In this document: one piece after another, positions 27,753 through 36,212 of the stretch
Numbering within the stretch: position 1 is the stretch's first letter
Layout: each line of letters opens with the position of its first letter
From: Pseudomonadales bacterium
GTDB taxonomy: Bacteria > Pseudomonadota > Gammaproteobacteria > Pseudomonadales > Azotimanducaceae
NCBI GenBank assembly: GCA_024234635.1
Contig: JACKNX010000023.1
Location: 1 to 50,387 of the forward strand
Length of the DNA: 50,387 nucleotides
Direction: 5' to 3'
Notes under the pieces: generated by a model
What the model was told of the DNA's origin: nothing
What the model saw: the letters and a program-made list of their open reading frames with translations, nothing else
Database searches by the model: none
Program-made: the position numbers and the translations under genes

Positions 27753-28973
27753 ATGAATCGCTATCTGCGCGTCGCTGCCTGGCAGGGGCTTGAAGGCAAC
27801 CTGCTGAAAAGTCCCGTTCTGGCGTTTTTCCAGACTTTCCTCGTGTTGATGCCGGTGATCGTGCCGTACCTGGCCGGTCTGGGTCTGACCATGCAGCAGA
27901 TCCTCACCACGCAGGCGTGCTTCAGCGCGGTGATCGTGGTCATGGAGGTGCCCAGCGGCTACGTCGCCGATCGCCTGGGCCGCCGCCTGGCCTTGCTCGC
28001 GGGTACCGCTTTCCTGGCGGCCGGCTTCCTCACCCTGTGGTGGGCGGATTCGTTCGTCGACATCCTCGTGTTCGAGGGCCTGCTCGGTGTGGGGGCCAGC
28101 ATGATCAGCGGCGCGGACCTCGCGCTGCTGTACGACACCGAACTTGCACTTGGGCGGGACGGCGAGTCGACAACGGCGGTGGCAAACCTGTACACCATGC
28201 ATGCTGTCTCCGAGGCCGCGGCGGCCATTGCCTGTTCTCTGCTCCTGCTCCTGTCGATGCGAGCGGTGATCGTCGTGCAGGTGGTAGCGGGACTGGTGCC
28301 GCTGCTGGTGGCGCTGACGCTGGTCGAACCGCCGGTGCGAAAGGATGAGCTGGCGATGCCGCTGCGTGTGCGCGAAGTTGTCACCCACATGGTCGGCGGC
28401 GATCCGGTGTTGCGCTGGACGGTCCTCTCGCTGGCTCTCTGGCCGCTGACCACGTTTTTTGCCGTGTGGATCCTCCAGCCGCAGTGGCAGGCGGCTGGCG
28501 TGCCGCTGCATCTGTTCGGCTATCTGTGGGCGGCGCTCATGCTCATCGCCGGGCTGGCCGGGCGTTGGGCGGAGCGGCTGGAGCGGCGGCTGGGCAGTGC
28601 CCGCCTGCTGCTGCTCGTGGGTGCACTGCCCGTGCTGGGCTTCGTGGGTCTGGCTACCACGCCGCTCCTCGCGACGCTGCTGTTCGCCGCCGGCTTTTAC
28701 GTTACGCGAGGTATCGGTTCGGTGGTCCTGAGGAACGCGCTCAACCGGCGCACGCCCTCGCGGTTCCGTGCCACGGCCAATTCACTGGCAAGTTTCGGCT
28801 TTCGCGGCTCGTTCGTGGTGGCCGGTCCGCTCGTGGGCGGCTTCATGGACCTGCACGGCCTGACCGCAACCCTGTGGTTGCTGGCGGGCGGCTCACTGGT
28901 CGTGTCGGCGCTGGTGCTGACGCCGCTGATTACCAGCATAAACCGGCAGCGGGCCGTACAGCCGGCGGAGTAA
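27753..28973 (+). CDS. Major facilitator superfamily transporter
   Basis: The 406-residue protein has the twelve-helix MFS pattern with the conserved loop GYVADRLGRRLALLAG between helices two and three. A second half begins near residue 210 after a short cytoplasmic loop (EPPVRKDELAMPLRVREV). Substrate and direction are unknown; a drug- or metabolite-exporter type is likely from family size. GGAGCTGAG lies before the ATG. It converges with the acyl-CoA synthetase and is separated from it by a bulged hairpin. Confidence 0.88.
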   Translation: MNRYLRVAAWQGLEGNLLKSPVLAFFQTFLVLMPVIVPYLAGLGLTMQQILTTQACFSAVIVVMEVPSGYVADRLGRRLALLAGTAFLAAGFLTLWWADSFVDILVFEGLLGVGASMISGADLALLYDTELALGRDGESTTAVANLYTMHAVSEAAAAIACSLLLLLSMRAVIVVQVVAGLVPLLVALTLVEPPVRKDELAMPLRVREVVTHMVGGDPVLRWTVLSLALWPLTTFFAVWILQPQWQAAGVPLHLFGYLWAALMLIAGLAGRWAERLERRLGSARLLLLVGALPVLGFVGLATTPLLATLLFAAGFYVTRGIGSVVLRNALNRRTPSRFRATANSLASFGFRGSFVVAGPLVGGFMDLHGLTATLWLLAGGSLVVSALVLTPLITSINRQRAVQPAE

Positions 28974-28979
28974 CCGATG

Positions 28980-29007
28980 GGGAAGGCGTGGTCGCACGTG
29001 CCTTCCC
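28980..29007. terminator. Bidirectional terminator-like hairpin between MFS and acyl-CoA synthetase
   Basis: GGGAAGGC (28980-28987) pairs with GCCTTCCC (29000-29007). Inside it GTG pairs with CAC around GTCG, leaving a two-base bulge. It fills nearly the whole space between two convergent genes. Confidence 0.5.
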
Positions 29008-29014
29008 GCGTGGG

Positions 29015-30559
29015 TCAGATGGCGCGCCCGGCGTTTTCCCAGTATGGCGCGCGCAGCTTGCGCTTGAAAATCTTGCCGGAGTCTTCACGTGGCAGCTCGC
29101 TGACAAACTCCCAGACACGCGGCATCTTGTAGCCGGCCACCTGCTGGCGCAGCCACGGGCGCAGGTCCGCTTCGGTAACGGAGCGGCCCGGCTGGGGCTG
29201 GATGTAGGCGCACACGGCTTCGCCGAATTCTTCGTCCGGGATGCCGAATACCGCGCAGTCGGCAATGTCGGGGTGCTTGTGGATCTCCGCCTCGATCTCG
29301 GCCGGATAGATGTTCACGCCACCGGAGATGATCATGTCGTTGGCGCGGTCGCACAGGTACAGGAAACCATCCTCGTCGAAATAGCCGACATCACCGGGCG
29401 TGACCAGCCCCTGCTTTTCCATGCGACGACGCTTCTCATCGTCGTTCTGGTAGGTGAAGTCGGTGGCGCCCAGGGTGCGCCCGATGACTTCGCCAATGCC
29501 ACGCGGCGGCAGTTCGTTGCCCGCCTGGTCGATGACCTTGACGACCGCACCAGGCATCAGCCGGCCGACAGACCCGGGATGTGCCAGCCACTCCTCGGCC
29601 GTGCAGAACGTGACGTTGCCCATTTCGGTGGAGCCGTAGTACTCGTTGATCACCGGCCCCCACCATTCGATCATGGCCCGCTTGATGGGCGGCGACACCG
29701 GCGCCGCGGCGTGGGCGACGAACCTGAGCGACGAGACGTCATAGCGTTGTTTCACGTCGTCGGGCAGTTTGAGCAGCCGATTGAACATGATGGGCACCAT
29801 GTTCAGATGGGTGATGCGGTGGTGTTCGATCAATGCGAGCAGCGCCTCGGGGTCGAACCGCGGTGTGATGACGATATTGGCGCCGTGGCGGAAACAGAAA
29901 TTGGCGTGCGCGTTCGGCGCGGAGTGGTAGATCGGTCCGACGATGGCGGTGGTTATCTCGTGTCCGCGGTCCAGGTAGTCGCTGAAGCCGTAGCTCTGCG
30001 CCAGCATGCGAAAAGTCACTGCGGCCTGTTCCGGTGTGGCGGTCGGGCGTCGCACACCCTTGGGTCTGCCCGTGGTGCCCGAGGTGTAGATGATCGTGCT
30101 GGGCATGGGCGAGGGTGGACGCTGCGTATCGGCGAAACCGTCGCGCCAGGTGTTCCAGTTGGTCTCCCCGGCCGCCACCCGGCAGGCGGCGTCGGTGAGG
30201 CCATAGGCGGTCTGGATTTCTTTCGGCACCGGCACGACAAGCACATGCACGTTTTCCGGAATCACCTGGCGAATACCGGCCAGCAGGTCCGCGTGTATGA
30301 CCAGCACCCGGGCCGCGGAGTCGACGAGCAGGTACTCGGCTTCGGCAGGCGTGTAGTGCCAGTTCACCGCCACCGGATAGGCGCCGAGAATGCCGGCACC
30401 CAGACTCGCCTCGAAAAATGCGTAGTCGTTGCGCAGATAGATGGCCACGCCATCGCCGGCGCGGATGCCGAGGCTTTCGAAGCCGCTGGCAACCTGGCGT
30501 GCACGCCGCTCCAGTTCGCTGCTGTCAACCGCGGTATCGCCGCGCCAGATGATTCCCAC
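29015..30559 (-). CDS. AMP-forming acyl-CoA synthetase/ligase
   Basis: The 514-residue enzyme of the ANL superfamily has the AMP-binding P-loop TIIYTSGTTGRPKGV (155-169), the YYGSTEMG motif and the C-terminal YLCDRANDMIISGGVNIYPAEIE segment. It activates a carboxylic acid as acyl-AMP and then as acyl-CoA. Chain length is unknown, but the neighbours suggest a non-standard acid from ring degradation. The start is a GTG with GGGGGA six bases upstream. It lies downstream of the sulfotransferase with a 60-base gap and may share its transcript. Confidence 0.95.
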   Translation of the reverse strand: MGIIWRGDTAVDSSELERRARQVASGFESLGIRAGDGVAIYLRNDYAFFEASLGAGILGAYPVAVNWHYTPAEAEYLLVDSAARVLVIHADLLAGIRQVIPENVHVLVVPVPKEIQTAYGLTDAACRVAAGETNWNTWRDGFADTQRPPSPMPSTIIYTSGTTGRPKGVRRPTATPEQAAVTFRMLAQSYGFSDYLDRGHEITTAIVGPIYHSAPNAHANFCFRHGANIVITPRFDPEALLALIEHHRITHLNMVPIMFNRLLKLPDDVKQRYDVSSLRFVAHAAAPVSPPIKRAMIEWWGPVINEYYGSTEMGNVTFCTAEEWLAHPGSVGRLMPGAVVKVIDQAGNELPPRGIGEVIGRTLGATDFTYQNDDEKRRRMEKQGLVTPGDVGYFDEDGFLYLCDRANDMIISGGVNIYPAEIEAEIHKHPDIADCAVFGIPDEEFGEAVCAYIQPQPGRSVTEADLRPWLRQQVAGYKMPRVWEFVSELPREDSGKIFKRKLRAPYWENAGRAI

Positions 30560-30619
30560 GTCCGTTCCCCCTGTACTGAATGCCGATAGCGCGTAGCACG
30601 CCTGACCGACACCTGACCC

Positions 30620-31510
30620 TCACCCGGCAGTCAGGCTGCCGCTTTCGAGCCAACGGGCCGCTTCGGCCGGCAGCTCGCGCCTGACCGCGCTATCGTACGC
30701 GGCGAGTTCCTCCGCCGTCAGTATGTCTTTCCAGCGACCATTCGTGCCCTGGAAAATGAATCCGCGGATGCCGCCGTCGAACTGGTCGAAGCTGCCCATG
30801 CGTGCCTCATCGCGCTGCATGGCCTCGAAGGTGCAACGCTCGACGCACGCTGACCAGCGGTGCTGTGGCACGTTGATGCCGAGAAAGTCGGCGATGCGTT
30901 GCATCTGGCCGCCCAGGTCCGCCTTGAGATCGTTGTAGTGCACCAGCAGCAGGTTCGGTTGATGGCGGCGGTCCCAGTACCCACGCACATGTTCCAGGTG
31001 ACCGAAGCCGGCCAGCCAGTTGGCGAAAAAACCGTGCACGTCACCATCCCACGCGGGCAACGGCCGCACACCGGGTTCGTCCTGTACCTGCGCGTTCAGA
31101 CGATCCTTGACCGCCTGGCGCATCCGCGCCTGGTGGTTGCACATGGACATGAAGGCGTCGCGTCCGTCGCGGGCGACATAGAGATAGCGGGCGGTATCGA
31201 ACCATGGTATGCCGTCCGCCGGTGTATGCGTTTTCAGAAAACGGCGGTGGGTCTGGGCGCGCAGGCGACGATGCATGTCCTCGGCAGGACTGAAGCGGGC
31301 ATCGATCCAGATGGACAGGTCACCAACCGCAGCCGGCTGGTCGCCCGCGGGCCACAGCAGGCTGGCGACGATCGTCTGCGTCCAGGTGGTGCCGCATTTG
31401 GGCGGGGTGCAGATGACGATGTCGTCGGGACGGGGCTCGAAGTCGGCCCAGCGTCCGTTGTCTTCCACGGCGTTGCGGTAGTCGCGCAGTCCGCGCATGT
31501 CCACGCTCAT
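30620..31510 (-). CDS. PAPS-dependent sulfotransferase family protein
   Basis: The 296-residue protein has the 5'-phosphosulfate-binding loop CTPPKCGTTWTQ (34-45), and the YVARDGRDAFMSM segment that contacts the 3'-phosphate of PAPS. The C-terminal RGFIFQGTNGRWKD matches the conserved GxxGxWKxx motif. These residues define cytosolic-type sulfotransferases, which place sulfate on hydroxyl groups of steroids, phenols or alcohols. In bacteria with P450 and acyl-CoA clusters the substrate is rarely known. It is divergent from the SDR across about 100 bases. Confidence 0.93.
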   Translation of the reverse strand: MSVDMRGLRDYRNAVEDNGRWADFEPRPDDIVICTPPKCGTTWTQTIVASLLWPAGDQPAAVGDLSIWIDARFSPAEDMHRRLRAQTHRRFLKTHTPADGIPWFDTARYLYVARDGRDAFMSMCNHQARMRQAVKDRLNAQVQDEPGVRPLPAWDGDVHGFFANWLAGFGHLEHVRGYWDRRHQPNLLLVHYNDLKADLGGQMQRIADFLGINVPQHRWSACVERCTFEAMQRDEARMGSFDQFDGGIRGFIFQGTNGRWKDILTAEELAAYDSAVRRELPAEAARWLESGSLTAG

Positions 31511-31611
31511 GTCTCCACCCTCATGTCATTTGCTCCTGATGGGTCCTGATTGAGGCCGATAACCGGCGCTGGCTGGTGGATAATACCGATCACTTCGCGG
31601 GAGGATGAAAC

Positions 31612-32406
31612 GTGTCCCGATTTGCAGGCGACATTGCGGTGGTTACCGGGGGGGCTTCGGGTATAGGTCTGGCCATCTCGACGCGCCTGGTGGAAGAGGG
31701 GGCGCGGGTGGTCATTGGCGATATCAACCCCGAATCGCTGCGTGCGGCGGCGATCTCGTTTGGCGGCGCCGTCGTTACGCAGCCCGTGGATGTGCGCGTG
31801 GAAGGTGAGGTGGAGGCGCTGGTAGCGGCGGCGGAGTCGCTCGGTGGCCTCACGCTCGGTTTCAATTGTGCGGGACTGGGCGCCTTTGGCGAGATCGCGG
31901 AGCTGTCGGAAGCGGACTGGGATACGGTGATTGATATCTGTCTCAAGGGGGTCTTCCTTTCGCTCAAACACCAGGCGCGCGCCATGCGCCGGAGCGGGCG
32001 GTCGGGTGCCATCGTCAATATCGCCTCGCTCAACGCCCGCGTGCCGATGTATGGCGGCGGTGCGTATGCGGCGGCGAAGGCGGGGGTGGAGATGCTCACG
32101 CGCAATGCGGCGCTGGAACTCGCGGCTGATCGCATTCGCGTGAACACCGTGTCGCCCGGTCTGACGGATACGCCACTCACGGCAGGATTCCGGGACCTGC
32201 AGGGCGCCGAGGCGGCGTTCATGGCACGCATCCCCATGGCGCGCTGGGGCTCGCCGCGTGACATGGCCGCAGCTGCCCTGTTTCTTGCCAGCGAGGACGC
32301 GGGCTATATCACCGGGTCGAACCTGGTGGTTGATGGTGGCTGGGAGACCACGGGCTATCCCGACCTGAAACCCTGGCGGGAGGCGTTCCGGGCGCCAGGG
32401 GCCTAG
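31612..32406 (+). CDS. Classical SDR oxidoreductase
   Basis: The 264-residue protein has the cofactor motif TGGASGIG (residues 12-19), the Asp of VIGDINPE that favours NAD, the catalytic Ser in NIASLNAR and YAAAK (YxxxK). The C-terminus ends GYITGSNLVVDGGWETTGYP. It should oxidise or reduce a secondary alcohol or ketone, as in steroid or acyl-CoA catabolism. Translation starts at a GTG with GGGAGGA about eight bases upstream. The stop codon is the first part of the 58-bp dispersed repeat copy B. Confidence 0.95.
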   Translation: MSRFAGDIAVVTGGASGIGLAISTRLVEEGARVVIGDINPESLRAAAISFGGAVVTQPVDVRVEGEVEALVAAAESLGGLTLGFNCAGLGAFGEIAELSEADWDTVIDICLKGVFLSLKHQARAMRRSGRSGAIVNIASLNARVPMYGGGAYAAAKAGVEMLTRNAALELAADRIRVNTVSPGLTDTPLTAGFRDLQGAEAAFMARIPMARWGSPRDMAAAALFLASEDAGYITGSNLVVDGGWETTGYPDLKPWREAFRAPGA

Positions 32407-32461
32407 CAGCTGGCCACGTTGCGATGGCCGGCGCTGACGCGCATGGAACTGAAGTTCCATG
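32403..32461 (+). repeat. 58-bp dispersed repeat, copy B, hairpin-ended
   Basis: This matches the minus strand of 4795-4852 at about 52 of 58 positions. It starts on the TAG stop codon of the SDR and ends in the hairpin CATGGAAC-TGAA-GTTCCATG (32442-32461). The gene on the other side is convergent. The conserved inner part reads CACGTTGCGATGGCC. Confidence 0.75.
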
Positions 32462-32494
32462 AGAGGGAGCGGAAAAGGTCCCGACCGGACTTGT

Positions 32495-33049
32495 TCAGCT
32501 GTCGTCGGTGGCGGACGACGGTGGCCCGGCATCCGGCGGCAGTGCCAGCTCTTCCAGGAAGAATGCGGCCAGTTCGCGACGACCGGTGAGGCCAGCCTTG
32601 CGATAAACCGCAGTGGCCTGTTGCCGTGCGGTGGCATCGGTGATGCCGCGATGGGCGGCGATTTCCTTGTGCGAGCAGCCCTTGAGCAGGAGCAGGGCGG
32701 TTTCTTTTTCCGCGCCGGTCAGGTCCCAGCGGGTGAATTGGGTATCCAGTGATGCGCCCAGCCCGCGCAGCAGCGATTGCGCTTCGGCGCGCCAGCGCAT
32801 GGCTTCCGCCTGCATGGAGGACAGATCCCGGTGCAGCATTCGCTGCCTGCGCAGGAGGGTGCGCACCAGCAGGCCGACCGCAAACAGGGCGATGGCGATG
32901 ATGAGGGCTTCGCCATAGATGTGCGGTCCCCAGCCGTCGTGCCGGAAGTCGACGACGATGTCGAGAAACGCCAGACAACCGATGATGGCCAGCAGCACGC
33001 CCAGCGCGCGTTCGAGCGGCTTGTCCTCTGCGTCGAATCCGTCCGGCAA
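32495..33049 (-). CDS. Membrane-anchored LuxR-type helix-turn-helix regulator
   Basis: The 184-residue protein has two membrane helices (about 15-33 and 45-64), a short helical linker (65-100) and a C-terminal LuxR/GerE-type DNA-binding domain (109-165; WDLTGAEKETALLLLKGCSHKEIAAHRGITDATARQQATAVYRKAGL). No receiver or ligand-binding domain is present, so signal sensing may occur in the membrane part. The start is a TTG with GGAGCG upstream. It is divergent from the b-type cytochrome gene across 126 bases, which makes that gene a candidate target (inference). Confidence 0.8.
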   Translation of the reverse strand: MPDGFDAEDKPLERALGVLLAIIGCLAFLDIVVDFRHDGWGPHIYGEALIIAIALFAVGLLVRTLLRRQRMLHRDLSSMQAEAMRWRAEAQSLLRGLGASLDTQFTRWDLTGAEKETALLLLKGCSHKEIAAHRGITDATARQQATAVYRKAGLTGRRELAAFFLEELALPPDAGPPSSATDDS

Positions 33050-33175
33050 GTGTTCGCTCCCCGCATTGGCTCACGTTTGCAGGATGGCGTCTGAGGTCCC
33101 GCGGCGTCAAATTGTTGCGTGCCGGCAGGCCTCAGCCTGGACGGTTGGCAGGGCACGAGGGAACAGGAGATTGCA

Positions 33176-33814
33176 GTGAACGATAGGGACTCGGTGTTGG
33201 TTTGGCGGCTGCCGGTGCGGGTCGCGCACTGGCTGCTGGCGACGGGCTTCGTGGTGGCTTATCTCACCGAGGGTGAGGACGAGGTCATTGGCATTCATGC
33301 CTGGGCAGGCTACCTGGTGGCGGCGCTGGTGCTGTGGCGGGTGCTGATGGGGCTCGTGGGTCCCGCGGACATGCGGTTCTCGGGTTTTGTCCGCGGCCCG
33401 CGGGCGGTGCTGGATTATCTGCTGGGGCTGTTGCGTCGCACGGCGCCGCGGTCGCTTGGCCACAATCCCGCGGGAGCGGCAATGATCGTGTTGTTGCTTT
33501 TCAGTCTGGCGGTCACGACGGGCAGCGGTATGGCGCTGTACGCGGTGCGCGAGAACAGTGGGCCGTTGGCAGCCTGGTTGTACGAGCCGACGCCGAAAGT
33601 GTCTCCGGAGGCGACGCTTCAGTCCGGCAGCGCGTCGGTGGAGAAGAAGGTCAAGCGCCGCAAGCCGGGACGGGAAATCAAGGAAGTGCACGAACTGTTC
33701 GCGAACCTGAGCCTGTTTCTGGTCCTGCTGCACATCGGCGGCGTGGTGCTGTCCAGCCTGGTGCACCGGGAAAACCTGCCGCGATCGATGATCACCGGCC
33801 GCAAGCGGGCGTGA
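33176..33814 (+). CDS. Cytochrome b561/hydrogenase-type b cytochrome subunit
   Basis: The 212-residue membrane protein has four helices. Heme-ligand histidines are visible at His18 (VAHW), His41 (GIHAWAG), His172 and His186. The last two are 14 residues apart on one helix, as expected for a pair of stacked b hemes. A charged loop of about 40 residues (139-170, KKVKRRKPGREIK) precedes the last helix and is unusual in length. The GTG start at 33176 has AGGAG eight bases upstream. It should exchange electrons between quinol and a periplasmic or soluble partner; no catalytic subunit is adjacent, but large cytochrome genes follow 6-14 kb away. Confidence 0.85.
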   Translation: MNDRDSVLVWRLPVRVAHWLLATGFVVAYLTEGEDEVIGIHAWAGYLVAALVLWRVLMGLVGPADMRFSGFVRGPRAVLDYLLGLLRRTAPRSLGHNPAGAAMIVLLLFSLAVTTGSGMALYAVRENSGPLAAWLYEPTPKVSPEATLQSGSASVEKKVKRRKPGREIKEVHELFANLSLFLVLLHIGGVVLSSLVHRENLPRSMITGRKRA

Positions 33815-33842
33815 CGCGCGGTCGGCGGGGCGCCCGGCGGGA

Positions 33843-35246
33843 TCAGCGTTCGACCTTTCTCGCCAGCAGAATGCCGGGTTCCACGACCCGGCCTTCCACT
33901 TCCACAACGTCACCGCTGCCCAGGCGCTGGAAAAACTCAGCGGCGGAGAGTGAGCGATCCGACGCTTCGAACTCCGTCTGGGCATCGGTGCGGATGACCG
34001 CGGCCTGGATACGGAATTCCGGATTTGCGATGCCGGTGACCGCGCCCCGGATCTCCTGCTCGTCTTCCGCCTCCTGGCGCACGAGTTCGCGGGCGACAAT
34101 CTGACCGCCTGCAGCCGTACCCCGGATCTCGACCGTGTCGCCGGTCGCAAGGTCCGCGAGCGAAAAGCGACGGATTTCGGCTGGGCTTTCATCCGCCAGC
34201 GCGGTGGTGTCCGTGATCGAGAAGCGGATGCCCAGTACGGTCACGGTGCCCGCCTGTGCGTTCACCGCTTCCACCGGTGCCTCAATCTCCAGGTTGCTGG
34301 CCTGGCGCAATATGATGTGGGTGGCGGCCAGGCGTCCGTTGGCGTCGATGCGACCCTCGGCGGTGAGGATCCGGTCCTCGCGCAGATCGGCGGCGGTACC
34401 ACCGGTAAAGGTTGTGGCGCCGGTGGTGGTGACCCGCGTATCGCCGAGGCGGAAGTCGGTGGCGGAGTCGAAGCGCGTGATCACCCCCTCGATTTCGACT
34501 TCAACGCCGGCATCGTTGGCATCGAATACCGCGCCGCTTTCCCGTTGCAGGCGCGTGGCGATCAGCGTCGCGCCAGCGAGGTCCTCGCCGTTCGCTTCCA
34601 CCAGATCACCCATGGCGAGGCCGGACGCCAGGTCGACCTGCTGTGCGTTCGTATAATCCACCTGTAACCCGTTGATGGCGAACAGGCGACTGCCACTGTC
34701 GAGCTGACTTACGCGTCCATGGATCTCCAGGCGCGTGTCGGTTGTCCGCTGGATCAGCGTCGCCAGTACCTCGCCGCCGGCGGCTTCGATGGCGTGCACT
34801 TCCACCCGATCGCCGATCAGCAGACCGGCGATGCCGTTCAACGGGAAGTTGCCGAGAAAACGTGTATCGCCATCCACCCGAATGGTGGTGCCGAGCACGG
34901 TGACCGTCCCGGAAGCGGCGTTGACGGCCGTCACGAGACCTCGAGTCCAGGGATCGGTACTGAGCGCATCCGCGGTGCCGGTGGTGCCATCCGCGGCGAG
35001 GCTGCCGCTCACACGCACGATCTGGCCGACCTGCAGCTTGTCCTCACTCGATGGCTGATCGTCGATGGTGAAGGTGGTCGCGCCAGTGTCGAACTCCACG
35101 CCATTGACGAAGACGCTGCCAAAGGCGGTTACCTGGCCGACGTAGACGCCGCTGCGGTCGATGATGCTGACGCCGCCGCCAGCGCCACCGCCGCAACTGC
35201 TGATGAATGCCAGAAGCAGGGCTGTCAGGGTTAGTCGCCAGGTCAT
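33843..35246 (-). CDS. DUF5666 repeat lipoprotein
   Basis: The 467-residue protein has a lipoprotein signal with lipobox-like FISSC (Cys at about 18) followed by a Gly-rich spacer. The rest consists of repeated 60-80 residue beta-domains with recurring motifs such as GTVTVLGTTIRVDGDT and GTVTVLGIRFSITDTT, and GDTVEIRG or GDLVEANG. This matches DUF5666, an OB-like beta-barrel repeat of unknown function. It is probably attached to the outer membrane on the periplasmic side. It lies 16 bases downstream of the DUF6502 gene, so the two are probably one transcript. Confidence 0.85.
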   Translation of the reverse strand: MTWRLTLTALLLAFISSCGGGAGGGVSIIDRSGVYVGQVTAFGSVFVNGVEFDTGATTFTIDDQPSSEDKLQVGQIVRVSGSLAADGTTGTADALSTDPWTRGLVTAVNAASGTVTVLGTTIRVDGDTRFLGNFPLNGIAGLLIGDRVEVHAIEAAGGEVLATLIQRTTDTRLEIHGRVSQLDSGSRLFAINGLQVDYTNAQQVDLASGLAMGDLVEANGEDLAGATLIATRLQRESGAVFDANDAGVEVEIEGVITRFDSATDFRLGDTRVTTTGATTFTGGTAADLREDRILTAEGRIDANGRLAATHIILRQASNLEIEAPVEAVNAQAGTVTVLGIRFSITDTTALADESPAEIRRFSLADLATGDTVEIRGTAAGGQIVARELVRQEAEDEQEIRGAVTGIANPEFRIQAAVIRTDAQTEFEASDRSLSAAEFFQRLGSGDVVEVEGRVVEPGILLARKVER

Positions 35247-35262
35247 GGTCACCGTGCCGCGT

Positions 35263-36048
35263 TCAGTCGATGTGATGAATGGTGTAGATGCCGACACCGA
35301 GACGGGTCGTATGCTCGCCGCCCTTTTCGGCATGGTCCGTCAGCCAGTCGTCCACGGCTTCCAGAAAATTCTGGCCGGAGCGGTCCAGAAATTTGCGAAA
35401 CGCATCCGCGGCATTGGCCGAAACCAGCTCGCTGACGGCGCGCCCCTCGAAGAAGGAGTTCCCGCGGGACGGGGCGAGCAGATTGTGGGCGATGGAATTT
35501 CCGGCGTCGCCCAGCACGCGGCCGAAGCGCTCAATTGCCTGTGGATCCAGCTCGAAGGGCATGAAGTAGCGGGACAGCGCGCGGACCATGCCGCCGCTGA
35601 TCTCGATGGCGCCCGCAGCCTGCAGTTCGCTGATCAGGGTCTGCACCGGAATATCGCCCCGATGCTGTTCGACGAGGCGGGTGAATTCCGGATTGAGGGT
35701 GAGCAGGCGTGGCTGGCCCTGGCGATCCAGCAGGCGCGGCTCCTGGTGCCAGGTCGAGAGAATGCGGCCCACCGGCACCATCGGATCAGCCAGCTGCAAC
35801 GGGTCGTGCGACGACACCTTGCGCAGACGCGCCACCTCGCGCCGGGTTAGCCCCGTCAGCACCGCGACGCGGGACATGTTGGTTGGTCGGCCACGTTTAC
35901 CGTACTGCTGCGTGGCCACTTCCACGTATACGGTCTTCGCGACTTCGATGAAATCGCGGGCGTTGAAACCCAGCGTAATCAGCAGGCGGACGATAGGCCT
36001 GAGCAGCGTGCGCAGGGCAAGGACGATTGATCGCTTGTTGTCCATCAT
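35263..36048 (-). CDS. DUF6502 family protein, HTH-like
   Basis: The protein has about 262 residues from the chosen ATG. The N-terminal part (LLRPIVRLLITLGFNARDFIEVAKTVYVEVA) is followed by a helix-turn-helix-like segment, NMSRVAVLTGLTRREVARLRK. The C-terminal half (RYFMPFELDPQAIERFGRVLGD) is helical. This matches DUF6502, a family of unknown function whose HTH-like segment suggests DNA binding. Two adjacent ATG codons (36048 and 36045) are possible starts; neither has a clear ribosome site, and a longer start at 36156 cannot be excluded. It is upstream of, and probably co-transcribed with, the DUF5666 lipoprotein gene. Confidence 0.75.
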   Translation of the reverse strand: MMDNKRSIVLALRTLLRPIVRLLITLGFNARDFIEVAKTVYVEVATQQYGKRGRPTNMSRVAVLTGLTRREVARLRKVSSHDPLQLADPMVPVGRILSTWHQEPRLLDRQGQPRLLTLNPEFTRLVEQHRGDIPVQTLISELQAAGAIEISGGMVRALSRYFMPFELDPQAIERFGRVLGDAGNSIAHNLLAPSRGNSFFEGRAVSELVSANAADAFRKFLDRSGQNFLEAVDDWLTDHAEKGGEHTTRLGVGIYTIHHID

Positions 36049-36212
36049 TGGGAATGATGCGGGTCCTGAATTGGAGCGCCTAGATGCAGCCGGTGCATCC
36101 GCGCGCAATAGTGGTTGCGTCGATGGTTGTCCCGTTGGTGGCAATGAGTGACGCAAATCAATCGCCGTGACCCGCGGGGCATGCAGGCGGCCCAGTCCGA
36201 TCGGTGGGCCGA

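Noticed and set aside
28466..30589. 707-codon open frame across the MFS gene end and opposite the acyl-CoA synthetase
   Set aside because: It overlaps two well-supported genes and its translation is low-complexity.
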